64,000 bases of DNA from Chromera velia (GCA_018398765.1 JAHBMJ010004138.1:1-64000), one strand, 5' to 3'; shown: positions 11,250 to 22,927, numbered from the stretch's first letter. Notes: a model not told the origin generated them from the sequence alone. Program-made: numbers and translations.

Positions 11250-11871
11250 TCTCAGTTACTCAATTCAATGCAGCATGAATTGTTTCATGCATTTCACGCC
11301 CGGATATCGAGAGGCGATATAAGAGAAATCTCATGCATGGCAATGAAGGGATTTGCATGCATGCGTTTTCTAAGTGCCCCGCGCTGCTTTCTGCGGGAAG
11401 TGGGTTTGAGTTTTCTGTAAGTGCCCACGCTATCTGCTTTCCTGGGCCACCGACAAAACCGCCACGGAAACGGGGCACTTAAAATTGAAGCCATCAACCA
11501 CGAAATTAACATTTACGCTTTTGAGAGACGTTCGCACGCTTCCGATTGAACTCCGTGCGATCATCTTAAGTATCATGCATGTCATGGTCAGAGGATATCT
11601 GCTTTTTTCATAAGTGCCCCCCTCCCAAGAACACTTTGCGGGGCCAGGCACTATAATCGACTATAATTTAAGAAGCGAACGTATGCGCATGATGCAATGC
11701 ATGCAACATGCAATTATGCTACTGTTAATTTATGATCGATCATCGCCTCAATCACATCAAGTCAACATCACAGGAGCCTCGACAAACTTGTGACAACTAT
11801 ATCTCTTCCTTCGAGCAGCAGCATACTCTGAAGAGCCTTTAAGTTAATACCAAAGTCTCCTCACTGTCATC
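10860..11871. promoter_or_regulatory. Upstream region of the EGF/lectin gene
   Basis: The region contains a (TA)n run at 11219-11246, GCATGCATGCG near 11356 and several GCATGC or near-GCATGC sites at 11690-11715, about 170 bp upstream of the start codon. No gene is seen. Only the last few hundred bases are proposed as promoter. Confidence 0.35.
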
Positions 11872-12905
11872 ATGAAGTTTGTGGCTGTTGCTCTCGGTGC
11901 TGTTGCTGCCAACGCAGCTTTCGATCTCGGTCAGTCCTGGTGATTCACTTGCGGTCATTTGCGCGTCCAAGAAAGAAAGCTAGACGTGTGATTGGATACT
12001 GCCCAAGTCAGACAGCGAGCGTGAGGTTCCAGATTCCGCAACACCTGGCAACAGTTGTATCTGACTGACCTTCAAGCAATGTCAGGCGACTTGCACCTAT
12101 CGAAAGGCCCTTGCATCCACCTACTTACCCCCAGTGCTCCTCTTGTTTGCCCTCTCTTGCAGACAAGTTTGGCGACCTCGACCTCAAGTTTGGTGACGTC
12201 TTCGCAAACAAGGATGCAGGAGACAAGGGCACCAAATTCGAGGTCGATCTCTGCAAAATGAGCCCCTGCCTTAATGGGGGAGTCTGCAGCACCGTTGACA
12301 AGGAGATCGTCTGCGAGTGCGCCGAGCCCTTCACCGGCGGCCGCTGTGAGGCTGTCATCGACCCTGCTCTCCTCTGCCCTGCTGACACTTTTGCCCTCCC
12401 CGCTTCTCCCACGGACGTTGTGTCTGGTGTGCGCCGCTGCATCTACGCCGTCACCGGCTCTGTGAACTACGACGAGTCCGTCGCTGCTTGCGCCGGCGCT
12501 GTTGAGGGTGGCACTCCCATCGTCACCGACATCCTCGAGATCAAGTCCATTGCCAACCAGCTGGCCGTCAGCGAAGGCATCATTGCTACCGACTCTATTG
12601 GCTTCCCCGACGGATACTGGGTCTTCGCCGAGGCCACTGGTGTCGACACCAGCGGCTTCAACGGCGGACAGATCAGAGCTGCCGCCTTCACTTTCTCTGA
12701 CGGCACCCCTTGGACTGGCTTCTCTGACTCTGCCGGCCTTGACTTCGGTCTCTGGTGGAACTCCAACGACCCCCAGAACAACGACGTTGACACCAGACTG
12801 CAGATCGGCTTCAACCGCCAGGCTTCCGGCTACAACAACCAGGCCCCCGCCTCTATCGCTGCGGGTTCCATCTGCCAGGTTAAAATCCCCTACGTCTTCG
12901 GCTAA
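11872..12905 (+). CDS. Secreted protein with EGF-like and C-type-lectin-like domains
   Basis: Two exons, 11872-11929 and 12163-12905, join in phase 1 and encode 266 residues. The first exon is almost exactly the signal peptide (MKFVAVALGAVAANAAF). Residues 50-81 form an EGF-like module with six cysteines in the usual spacing, including PCLNGGVC and CECAEPFTGGRC. Residues 91-266 resemble a C-type-lectin-like fold: a first cysteine pair, a GYWVF strand, FGLWWNSNDPQNN in the position of the WND/long-loop region, and a late ICQVK. Calcium-binding motifs such as EPN or QPD are not evident, so sugar binding is unproven. The product is likely exported to the surface or extracellular matrix. Codons are strongly C- or G-ending, as in highly expressed genes. 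Tandem hairpin repeats lie just after the stop. Confidence 0.85.
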
Positions 12906-12931
12906 GCGGATGGAGCTTCACAATACATGCA

Positions 12932-13165
12932 GGGAGAAAAATCTCTTCTGAAGAAAGAAAGCACGCGACCTTTGTCTTGCGTGAGGCGTTACCCAAATTC
13001 TCGTGACCAGGGAAAAAAATCTCTTCTGAAGAAAGAAAGCACGCGACCTTTGTCTCGCGTGAGGCGTTACCCAAATTCTCGTGACCAGGGAGAAAAGTCT
13101 CTTCTGAAGAAAGAAAGCACGCGACCTTTGTCTCGCGTGAGGCGTTACCCAAATTCTCGTGACCG
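12932..13165 (+). repeat. Three tandem 78-bp repeats, each with a stem-loop, after the lectin gene
   Basis: Copies begin at 12932, 13010 and 13088 with only a few differences. Each contains the inverted repeat CACGCGA...TCGCGTG around an 8-base loop (CCTTTGTC) at 12962-12983, 13040-13061 and 13118-13139. Copy one has T in place of C in the right arm, which still pairs as G-U in RNA. The array starts 27 bases after the stop codon, so it is probably in the 3' UTR. Confidence 0.85.
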
Positions 13166-14255
13166 GGACTGCCGTGTGTCTGATCGTTGTAATGCTGCTG
13201 TCAACCTTAACGCTCATGCAATAGTTTGAGTCGATTCGCTTGCCCCTGTGTCCGTTGTGTTTTCATGTGTCATGTGCCGAGGGTACGAGAACGTGTCCCT
13301 GACCTTTCCTGTGCTCTCTCACTTTTCCTGTATCAGTCTGCCTCTCTGAGAGAACGAGAACGCGAAGAGTGTACCCGTTGTCGTTCTCTTCAGATCCTGG
13401 CAGTAATGCTCCAGTAATGCTCATGCACTGAATGGTTCTCTGATGCATGCATTGTGAAGATCGACGTAACGCTCACCGAGGGTGGCGCTCTAGATCACGC
13501 GTGTCCGTCACTGTCCCGGACTGTGAAGTCTGACGCTCATCAGTCTGAGGGAGATTCTAGAAGCCTCCTTGCTCCATCTGTAATGCTTCGAACGATCTGT
13601 ATGGGGTCGATCTTGAGTTCAAAAGTGACTCAGAACTCAGCGAAACTCAGCAATTTAGCGAACTTCTCTTGAGGTGAAATAGCTTTGTGAAAAAAAAGGC
13701 TTTCAAAAGGTATAAAAAATTTTTTACCTCGAATTTAACGTTATCACTACTATAAGTGTCATCACGATTAACTTAATTAAATAGTACATTAATCAATGAT
13801 TGTTTAGCAATTTAATAGCTAATTAATTAAATAAATATATAAATCAATCATGTACTAATATTATATCAAGGAAACTGTTCTCTTGGACTCTTTTAGAATT
13901 CAAGTTTAGAGGAAACTGTTAGAGGAAACATAGTGATTTAACAAACTTGACTGAAGTTATAGTTAAGTTAAAATAGTTTTGTCTATAAAAATTATAAGTG
14001 AACAAACAGACAAACTATCAGACAAACCAATTAGCAAACCAATTAAGGACATTGCTAGGGTCATTGCGCCGATGCAGACTATGCAGTTAATATGAAGCGT
14101 AGTGATGCGATTAATATGACAGAGGGATAACTAGGGAGACAGACAGACAAAAGTCTTGACAATTCTTGATAAAAGAACGGATCAAGACTAACTTGGACTC
14201 GGACTCTTCTTTCTCGATCCTTCTCTTTCTCAATTGGACATACGTAGACTCAGAC

Positions 14256-14321
14256 AGACAAACAATTAAGAGACGGGACACCAACGTTTCTCCGGACCCT
14301 CCCTTTATAATTCTTTCTTAT
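14256..14321 (+). repeat. Dispersed 66-bp repeat, second copy
   Basis: This is the partner of 4929-4994 in opposite orientation, with about five mismatches. Flanking sequence here contains further degenerate AGACAGACAAAT-type words on both sides. Confidence 0.75.
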
Positions 14322-14393
14322 GGCAGACTCATGCGGTTAGACAGACAAATAAGAGAACAGACACCGATCTCTCTCTCCAAGTCTGATTGAGTT

Positions 14394-14446
<53 letters not shown>

Positions 14447-14457
14447 GTGTGTGTGTT

Positions 14458-14565
14458 GGGGACCAGAAAGAATTTATGCACGCATGCTGAGCGATAAAGA
14501 AAGCGCAAGGCGGGACCAGAAAGAATTTATGCGCGCATGCCGAGCGATAAAGAAAGCGCAAGGCG
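14458..14565. repeat. Two tandem copies of a 54-bp unit containing GCATGC
   Basis: Copies begin at 14458 and 14512 with GGGACCAGAAAGAATTTATG, followed by a palindromic CGCATGC core. They differ at about two positions, indicating a recent duplication. Confidence 0.85.
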
Positions 14566-14999
14566 ATGTCAGGCAGTAAGTACTGCGCGCACATGCAGAG
14601 CGCTCATGCAGTTTGCAATGCATGCATGAATACATGGAAAAAGAAATACCACAGAAGTGAGTTCACACAAAACGGAATAACACAGAGACAGAACAGACGT
14701 CAGAAAGACGGACACAGCAAATACAGAGGTGACATGCATTTGAGTGGACCGATACAGATGAATACCGTACTACATGCACAATGCGTGCACGCATGCAGTC
14801 TGACTGACCGATCGTATCTGTTCGGAGTAGCCAACCTGGAATCTCTCTAGAAGGAGTCAAAAGATGAACAACCAGACGAACAGACCTTTACGTAGACATA
14901 CGTAAGTAGAAGTTGTAGTCTTATACGCTAGCCCTACATATGCTCAACACTCTGTCTCTTTCTTTTTTTCTCAGTCTGATACACAGAAAAGAGAACAGA

Positions 15000-15253
15000 C
15001 ACCTAGGCGACGCACAGTGATAAAAAAAAAGAAAAACAAATCTTGAGAAGTCTAATCTTTTTTATTTTTTTTTTTTCTTATTTTATTGGAAGTCCCACAC
15101 ATATAACAAAAACATATTTAACTACAAAACCTACTTTTGCTAAGTTTGCTTAGACCTTTAACCACTAGACTCTAAAAAAAAAAAAAAGAAAAAAAAAATC
15201 TCGACATGTCTATTCTGTTTTTTTCTTCTACCACAGTGCATCGCCTAGACAGA
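15000..15253. repeat. Possible foldback element with A/T-rich arms
   Basis: The left arm (about 15001-15035) starts CCTAGGCGACGCACAGTG followed by A-rich sequence. The right arm (about 15215-15253), read on the minus strand, starts TCTAGGCGATGCACTGTG followed by A-rich sequence. The arms are inverted and about 180 bp apart. It could be a small non-autonomous element; target-site duplications are not clear. Confidence 0.4.
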
Positions 15254-15617
15254 GTCTGACAGACACCGACTACTTACGATCGATCTCTCTCGTTCTCTTC
15301 CTCAGTCAGACACACCAATTAACAAGAGAAGGGAATCAGGTTTTATTCATCTAGTGAGTCATAAATCAGTTTCATAATTTAAGGTTTAGATAGATTTTTA
15401 ATAAAAGTTACTTGGAGTTGTTTTCATTTTCTGATATGCATATTTCCTATTGCTTTGGTTTTAAAGTTTCAAAGTTTAAAGTTTAAAGTTTAGGGTCCAT
15501 GCATCTGTAACTCTACTTCTTTCTTTAGAGAGCGCGCCTAGTATGTATATCATCAGGATGTATGCATCTGTTTAGGTAAAACAGAGGAGACTATTGGTAC
15601 ATAAAGTTTCATGCAAC

Positions 15618-17006
15618 CTAGCGTGGCTTAGAACGGGAGAGCCACGAGAGCCTGTCTTCCCCCTTTCCATTTGCAGTTCTGCGAGACGTATTCAGCATCT
15701 GACTAGCTGCTGCTGATATTGCTGACACCGCCCCGCTCCTCCCCAGCGTACTCGCTCCATGCTCCTTCTCTCCGTGTCCAGTCTGAGAAGGAGACCCAGG
15801 TCGTCCCTGCTGTCCCTCTACCCCCCCGACAACACTCATCTCTTTGATCTTCAAACTTGGCTCCGGGTCCCCTGCCCCGGCCTCGCGTGTGCTCTTTTGC
15901 AACCTGACTGTGCGCTCTGTACGCGGCTTAGAGTCAACGACAGTCGGCGCTTTTCTCTCCAGATAGATGTACGTCAGGTCCGTCTGCGCCCCTGTTGCTG
16001 CAAACACCGCGTCAGGCGGCACCCTGGCGTCCTCCTTAGTCCATTGAACTCCGACGGAATCGGAGGATTGGGCCTCGACTGCGCTGAGAAGATCGTTGAT
16101 GAAACCAAGTCTCTGGATATTTGCAAACTCGGGGAGACGGCGGAGATGCCGAAGAATCCCCGCGGCAGAGGGGCGCAGGTGGCCCCTTATGTGGGAGAGG
16201 AAACGGGCCGTTTCCCCACTCACGCTTTCTGCCTCTTGTTTGAGGGTCATACAGAGAACGGCCAAATCCTCTGAGCGCATCTGCGCCCTCTCAAAGTCCA
16301 ATTCAGCCTGTCCCGTTCTACGACCACTCTCCTCCAACTCTTTACTTTTCACTTCCAATTCCGCCCTCAAAGCCAAAACATCTCTCTCGAGGGTCGCAAA
16401 CCCCTGCTCAAACGCGTCTCTCTCTGCCTCCAGCGCCTGCGTCCTCTCTTCATGGACAGACGCAAGGTCCCTCGCTGCGATCAATGCAGCCTCAAGGGCC
16501 TTGACCTGCTCTGCCGCAGGTGCAAATCGCATGGAGGAATCGAGATCCTCAAACCTCATCCTCCACCTCTCGATGGTCTTCAGGTGCTGCTGGAGGGCAG
16601 ACCGGAAGGCGTTCTCTGCTGCCTTCGACTGTGTTTGTGCGTCTGTCCGCTCGGCCTCCAGCATGGCCTGGAGAGCCATCTTCTCTCCGTCAAAGGCGGC
16701 GATGGTGGCGTGATACCTACAGGCAGAAGGAGGGAAAAGAGGACGGAGAGAGAAACAAGGAGAGACAGACAGAAAGACACAGAGAGGGGAAAGAGAGAGG
16801 AGGGAAGGAATCAATGAATGGCGGAAGAAAGGAAGATGGTCACAGCAAAAGGAATGAGGTGAAAGAAAGAAATACAGATGGATGATGACCGACAGAGAAC
16901 CATCCTCAAATGACCGGGAGGCGTGATTTTTAGCTTCAGAGAGTCTACAGTCAGACACGAAACTACTTTCCCACAAAACCCAAAGAGAGCAATGAAAACA
17001 AAAAGA

Positions 17007-17046
<40 letters not shown>

Positions 17047-17199
17047 GCAGACAGAAAGACAGAACATATGACTTACAGACAGACAGACAGACAGACAGAC
17101 CGACGGACAGACAGACAGACAGACAGAGAGACAGCCAGACAGACAGACACACTCACACACACACACACACATACGCACGCACACGCACACAGACGCACG

Positions 17200-17231
<32 letters not shown>

Positions 17232-17253
17232 CACACGCACACACATGCAGGCG

Positions 17254-17299
<46 letters not shown>

Positions 17300-18115
17300 C
17301 AGCTTCTTGACAGGAAAATAGGCAGACAGACCTATCGAGAGTATCCTGCTGTTCCGACGCCTGTTGCTGGTAGCACTGGAGAAGCTTTTGGAACCTGTCG
17401 ATTTCACATGCGGCCTCTCTCAGCTTCGACCCCTTATCGTCCGAACCTGTCAGAGCTTCCCTCAGTGCGCGCATCAACTTCGCACGTGCACGCTCGGCTG
17501 CCTTGGCGGACGTCCATGCTTCCTCTTTGCTTGCCTTTTCTTCTTGCAAACATTTTTCGAGGGATGACAGCTTACGAGCTGACAGTTTTCGGTCAGAGTG
17601 GATACTCTGCTCTTGTCTCTTTATAATGGCCTGCAGCTCTAAGCCCTTCAACTCAAGCTTGTTTGAAAATCGGCTGTTCTCCGACAATTCTCTTCGCACG
17701 ACGGTAATGTCTTTCTCTGTGTTCTCCAATTGGTAGCGAGCAGCACTCAAAAGGGCCTTCAACGAGTCTCTCTCTGTCTGCATCTCCACCCGAAGCTTTC
17801 TCTCCCTCTCCAACTCCTGACGATCAATTTCCAACCGCATTGTCAATTTGTCTTCAGATGTCTCTAGATGAACCAAACGGTCATTGGCATCCTTGTTCAG
17901 TATCTCTAACTGGGTTGCTCTTTCACTCATATTCTTCAACTGCTCTAACGCACTCGTCAACTGAGCCTTCTGGCTCGTCAACTTCAGTGCAGTCTCACTT
18001 AGATCGGAAGCAGTCTGACGGAGGTCGCCTTCTAGACGATGAACCGTCTTCTCAGACAAGTCCAGTCTCTTTCTCAAAAGGGTGCACTCTTTCGAGGCAC
18101 TCTCTCGGGCTTCTN

Positions 18116-18156
<41 letters not shown>

Positions 18157-19733
18157 CAGCTTCTTGACAGGAAAATAGGCAGACAGACCTATCGAGAGTA
18201 TCCTGCTGTTCCGACGCCTGTTGCTGGTAGCACTGGAGAAGCTTTTGGAACCTGTCGATTTCACATGCGGCCTCTCTCAGCTTCGACCCCTTATCGTCCG
18301 AACCTGTCAGAGCTTCCCTCAGTGCGCGCATCAACTTCGCACGTGCACGCTCGGCTGCCTTGGCGGACGTCCATGCTTCCTCTTTGCTTGCCTTTTCTTC
18401 TTGCAAACATTTTTCGAGGGATGACAGCTTACGAGCTGACAGTTTTCGGTCAGAGTGGATACTCTGCTCTTGTCTCTTTATAATGGCCTGCAGCTCTAAG
18501 CCCTTCAACTCAAGCTTGTTTGAAAATCGGCTGTTCTCCGACAATTCTCTTCGCACGACGGTAATGTCTTTCTCTGTGTTCTCCAATTGGTAGCGAGCAG
18601 CACTCAAAAGGGCCTTCAACGAGTCTCTCTCTGTCTGCATCTCCACCCGAAGCTTTCTCTCCCTCTCCAACTCCTGACGATCAATTTCCAACCGCATTGT
18701 CAATTTGTCTTCAGATGTCTCTAGATGAACCAAACGGTCATTGGCATCCTTGTTCAGTATCTCTAACTGGGTTGCTCTTTCACTCATATTCTTCAACTGC
18801 TCTAACGCACTCGTCAACTGAGCCTTCTGGCTCGTCAACTTCAGTGCAGTCTCACTTAGATCGGAAGCAGTCTGACGGAGGTCGCCTTCTAGACGATGAA
18901 CCGTCTTCTCAGACAAGTCCAGTCTCTTTCTCAAAAGGGTGCACTCTTTCGAGGCACTCTCTCGGGCTTCTGCTTCTGTTTTTAAATTCACATCCAACCG
19001 TCTCGTCTCTTGCTTTAACTGTACAACCTCCGCACTCAGGTTACTTGCATGGTCGTTCGTGTCTCTCAGCTGCGACCTGGTGGTATCGAGCTCGCTCTGG
19101 AGACGGGTGCACTGTCCCCTCAAGTCCGCCTCCCTCTTGTCAATCTTCTCCCTCTGCTGCACCCAGTCCAACGCCTGGTCTCGTAAACCTGCCAGATCTC
19201 TCTCGAGACCCTCAATACGCTCTCGTTGCTGTCTGACCGTCCGAGCTAAATCCTCTGCCTCCGTCTGGGAAGAGGCGAGCAGGGAGAGGGAATGGGAGTT
19301 TTGGTGTCTGGCTGAGTCCAGTTCGGTCAGTGCAGTGTCGAGCCATCTGTTGACGTCTTGGAGACGGATCTCTGCGTCCATTCTCTTTCGGATCTCCAAT
19401 TCGTATTTCTGCAGTGCGACTCTGAAGTCGTGCTCTATCAGGTGCTTCTCTGACTGGCACCGCTCGTACTCCTCCCTTGCCTGACCCATCTCGATCTCTA
19501 TGCCAGTATACTTCTCTGCCAACAGGTTTTTGTCCTGCGAGCAAAAAGGAGGGGAGGGGGGGAGAAGAAATTAGAGAACTCTAAAGTGACTCGCAGGGTG
19601 AGAGGCTTCTCATTTTTTGAAGGCAGTTCTGTTCTCAGACAGCCAATCAGTCGAACATGCAGACCCACAGACAGAGAAGCAGCCATTCTTGCAGACACGC
19701 AGTTCAAAGAGACAGAGATAGAGACTCTCAGAC

Positions 19734-19766
<33 letters not shown>

Positions 19767-20523
19767 CCGAAACTCAAGAAAACGACCAACGACCGGCAGA
19801 ATGACTGGCACATTGGTAGATCAATCACCAGCAGCAAAGCAGACGTTCATGTTCCGGAAATGTGGGGTGGGAGACGGGAAAGCTCTCATACAGAGAACGT
19901 GACATGCATACCGTTCAACATTGGAGTGATGGAATCAAGAGGAAGGGGGGGGGCAGGTCCATGCATGGCGTGAAAGCTGCTTCTGTCTTCAATCATTGCT
20001 CACGTACCTGTACCAGGACTGCGATATGGCTCTCGTACTCCTCTCTCATTGCCTCCATCAGTTCTCTGTTTCCCCTGTTGACAAGCTTCTGGATGCTCTC
20101 TCCCGAGTCCATCTCCCCACATCGTTCCAACAGAAGGACAAACACTTGCCAGAGAATGGACATCGCGTGGCTCCGACTGTGGCACTGCTTGGTGGCGCTT
20201 TGCAGGAGGTCATGGAGCCCGTGGGTGTACACGTACATGGCTCTATACACTCTCTCGACGGCCGCTGCAGGCATGCCGAGACGCTCCAGGGAGGCCGAGT
20301 CCACCCCGTACAGAGCTGTGCCCTTCATGGCACCACTCCTGCCTGTCAACTCCCCCACAATCTCGTCCTCCAACCGCCCCTGCACCGCCACACTTGCGGA
20401 CTCACGCCGGTGGGACTCTTCGAGCGCATGGTTCAGCCAGTTCTCCACAGCTCTGCTCTTCCCATAAGCAGCAGAGACCCGCCCCTTGGAGCCGATCTCT
20501 GTCTTTTTGTCGGGACGTGTCAT
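15618..20523 (-). CDS. Long coiled-coil protein, possibly TSNAXIP1-like
   Basis: Three exons, 20523-20008, 19534-18189 and 16716-15618, join in phases 0 and 2 and encode about 986 residues. The first ~172 residues form a compact helical region including [15 protein letters not shown] and [17 protein letters not shown]. This recalls the N-terminal domain of translin-associated factor X-interacting proteins, but I cannot confirm it. Residues ~175-830 are almost continuous heptad-like coiled coil rich in Glu, Arg, Leu and Gln. The last ~150 residues are polar and probably disordered. Such proteins commonly serve cilia, centrosomes or cytoskeleton. The second exon occurs twice in part (copy at 17295-18114) around a single N. 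I treat the left copy as an assembly duplicate, so the true second intron is probably about 615 bp. The gene is divergent from the gene at 21289. Confidence 0.8.
16990..17294. repeat. Compound (CAGA)n and (CA)n microsatellite in an intron
   Basis: Long runs of CAGA and CA with few interruptions fill the second intron of the coiled-coil gene. Confidence 0.95.
17295..18114. repeat. 820-bp exact duplicate of 18152-18971, probable assembly artefact
   Basis: The segment appears identical to 18152-18971 at an offset of 857 bp. It ends at the lone N at 18115, next to a (CA)n run present at both copies' starts. It covers part of the coiled-coil exon plus its donor. Abutting a one-base gap inside a microsatellite is the typical signature of a failed contig join. 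Confidence 0.85.
18115..18115. other. Single-base assembly gap (N)
   Basis: One N separates the two copies of the 820-bp duplicate and lies next to a (CA)n tract. Confidence 0.95.
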
Positions 20524-20609
20524 GGCAAACTTCTTTTCTCAGTCAGTAGGGTGGTTTGGAGGCGAAAGCCGGTGGACCCGGCAGAACATTGAATAGGACG
20601 ATTTGTATT

Positions 20610-20643
<34 letters not shown>

Positions 20644-21288
20644 GCGTTCAGTGTTGCTCTGCATGCATGAGCAGTGCGTTTGACGCGGACGTTTTCTCCT
20701 GCGTCTCCCTTGTCCTTTCTTCTCTTTGATGCATTCGCTTCACTTCATGGTCTCTGCTGAAAGGAACTCGTGTAGTGTGCGTGCTGCATGAATCTCTTCA
20801 ACAATGACCTCTTGATTGATTGAAAGCTGCATGCAGGCTTGCATGCCCTCCCAAAAAAGTGCATGGGACAAAATTAAAAGGACATGCATGCATGCATTTC
20901 GCGCGCCGGAGCGCGCGCGGCGCATCGATCGAATGTCAATTCAAATATTTGCGCCAGCTTTAAGTTGAGATCTCGGTTAGCTCATGTTAGCTCTGAGAGT
21001 CTGACAATTAAAGGCGCACACAGACATGTAAGGGACCCGACGGCGGTATATGCTGCCAGAGAAGGCAAGGTCGACGTTTGGTCTCCGCCTCAGATGGTTT
21101 AATTTCTCAGCTCTTCCTGGCGGGCAGACTCCAGCAGCGGATACGTTTGCCGTCTCGTTTTGCCGTCTCCTCCCGCCTCAGTGACACTCTCCTTTCCTCA
21201 GATATCCAGAGTCATTCCACGCAGATCTTTCCTCTCACTGCCCTTCCTGCATGTTCATTCTTGGCATCGCTACCTGCTCCACCTTGCC
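20524..21288. promoter_or_regulatory. Divergent intergenic region with (TGCA)n and GCGC block
   Basis: The region contains (TA)n at 20614-20640, GCATGCATGAG near 20660, a CATGCATGCATGCAT palindrome at 20883-20897 and a GCGC-rich block at 20901-20923. Motif content and spacing resemble the other divergent junctions. Confidence 0.5.
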
Positions 21289-21789
21289 ATGGGTTCAGCC
21301 GGTTCACGATCGCAGCCTGAGGGGAACTTGGGCAGTGTCGGGCCCACAATGTCTGTCACTTTTGAGTTTCGTAAGTATCCTCCAATTGTGGAAAGAAGGG
21401 GAAAGTTCGCCGGGCTGTATGTGAAACCAGGGAAATACAAGAGGCCTGCCGACGGCAGCCCTGCTTTTGACAAAGATTCTTTCAAGGTGAAGCAGACGGG
21501 GCAGTGGAGCATAAGCGGTGAGGACGTCTACTGCGGGGCTTACGCCAAAGCATCCGAGATGGTCCCGAAGCTCGAGATGCTGCGCGACTTCAACAGAATG
21601 GAAATGTTTGAGTTGACAGTGGATGGGGAAAAATGTGAAATGGGTCTATCTTGTGAGGATGCAGCAGCCAGAAAGGCGAAGATTACTTGCGTGTTTGGGA
21701 TGAGGCTTGTGCATTGTGCCGACCCTGAATGTCCTCAGAGCGATGATGACGGAGGGGAAGAGGGAGAGGACGGAAAAATCTTTCGATGA
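21289..21789 (+). CDS. Small acidic protein with N-myristoylation motif, unknown family
   Basis: An intronless frame encodes 166 residues from the ATG at 21289. The frame is open further upstream, but this ATG gives MGSAGSRS, which fits the N-myristoylation consensus (Gly2, small residue at 6) with a nearby basic residue, so membrane attachment is likely. The body has alternating hydrophobic and charged stretches (VTFEFRKYPPIVERR, GQWSISGEDVYCGAY, KITCVFGMRLVHC), consistent with a small mixed alpha/beta domain. The C terminus is an acidic tail (SDDDGGEEGEDGK). Six cysteines are present, but there is no signal peptide. It is divergent from the coiled-coil gene. The family is not recognised. 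Confidence 0.7.
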   Translation: MGSAGSRSQPEGNLGSVGPTMSVTFEFRKYPPIVERRGKFAGLYVKPGKYKRPADGSPAFDKDSFKVKQTGQWSISGEDVYCGAYAKASEMVPKLEMLRDFNRMEMFELTVDGEKCEMGLSCEDAAARKAKITCVFGMRLVHCADPECPQSDDDGGEEGEDGKIFR

Positions 21790-22140
21790 CATGAGCATTG
21801 ACAGTCTGCAGTGGCTTCCATCTTCCCTTCCGTTGAACTTCAGATGCGTACGTGAGAGAGACGCATTTTTGCTGCGGGCTTCGAAAGTCATGATCCGTTC
21901 GTTCCGATTTCTCCACTGTGTCGTCGGATTAGAATTTGAACGCATGCAATCACAATGAAAGATTGAACTTCTGTCATCATTGTCATTTTGAAGGCATTCG
22001 CATCTGTCCGCTCTTTTGCCTGTGTGTATCTCCGAAGTGGTGTCTGTTGCCATCTTTGTGCCTTTTTGTAATCAAAGTTCTTCTTTTCTCGTGTCGCTCG
22101 TCCTTTCGCTCCGTTTCTTCTGTGTGTCCTTTCTTTGCTT

Positions 22141-22147
22141 CTTTCCT

Positions 22148-22187
<40 letters not shown>

Positions 22188-22292
22188 TCCTTTCTTTCTT
22201 TCTTTCTTTCTTTCTTTCTAAGACTTTCTTTCTTTCTTTCTAAGACTTTCTTTCGTTCTGTCTTTCTTTCTTTTTTTCTTTCTTTCTTTCTT

Positions 22293-22323
<31 letters not shown>

Positions 22324-22420
22324 TTCTTTCTTTCTTTCTTTTTTTCCTTCTTTGTTTCTTTCTGTCTGTCTGTCTGTCTGTCTGCCTGCCTGCCTGCCTG
22401 TCTGTTTGTCTGTCTGTGTT
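22141..22420. repeat. (TTTC)n and (CTGT)n tetranucleotide repeats
   Basis: Interleaved blocks of TTTC and CTGT units occupy nearly 280 bp with few interruptions. Confidence 0.95.
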
Positions 22421-22927
22421 TACAGTAGGGACGTCAAAAGGATGGTAATTACGCAGTGTTGCGACCACCGTGGGTGCGCTGTCAGTGGAGACGGTACGCT
22501 CCACTGCATGGGCGACTTGGACGTACAGAATAGTCAGGGAAACAGTTAGAATTTGGGAGTATTGGAAGATACGGGAGCGATTGTGGAAAGGAATTGGAGT
22601 TTTTGCCGTACCCTTTTCCCTAACTGTCATCTTTCTACTCTCTCCCCCTCCTAATGATCACTCCTCGCTACCGCTTCTTTTCCCTGCTTTGGGTTTCTTT
22701 CCTCCCTTCCGCCTTTCCAGCCTCCTTCGCTCTTTTCTTTTTTCTCTATTCGTTGAACTTCTTTTTATCGTTTTTCTCCCTCTTTCTGATTCTTTCAGAA
22801 TTCCCGTGTGCGTGCGTGTCTCTAAGTCTTTTGTTTCATCCGTCTTTCTGTCTATACTTCCTTTTTGTGTGTCAGTATTCCCGTCTCTCTTCTTTCTCCC
22901 TCCTTCCCCGCCCTTTCTCTCTTTTTT

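Larger units (their letters stand above)
13166..15617. other. Convergent intergenic region, AT-rich with several repeats
   Basis: The region lies between the lectin gene and the coiled-coil gene, which converge. AT-rich blocks at about 13680-14160 and 14880-15540 flank a repeat cluster: a dispersed 66-bp repeat, a (CT)n run at 14395-14440, a 54-bp duplication and a possible foldback. No coding exon is supported. Confidence 0.6.

Noticed and set aside
12932-13165. CRISPR-like array
   Set aside because: The repeats are 78 bp and contiguous, with no unique spacers, in eukaryotic sequence.
17073-18149. A second coiled-coil gene
   Set aside because: It is the duplicate of the exon at 18152-18971 reading into (GT)n and ends at the N; treated as an assembly copy.
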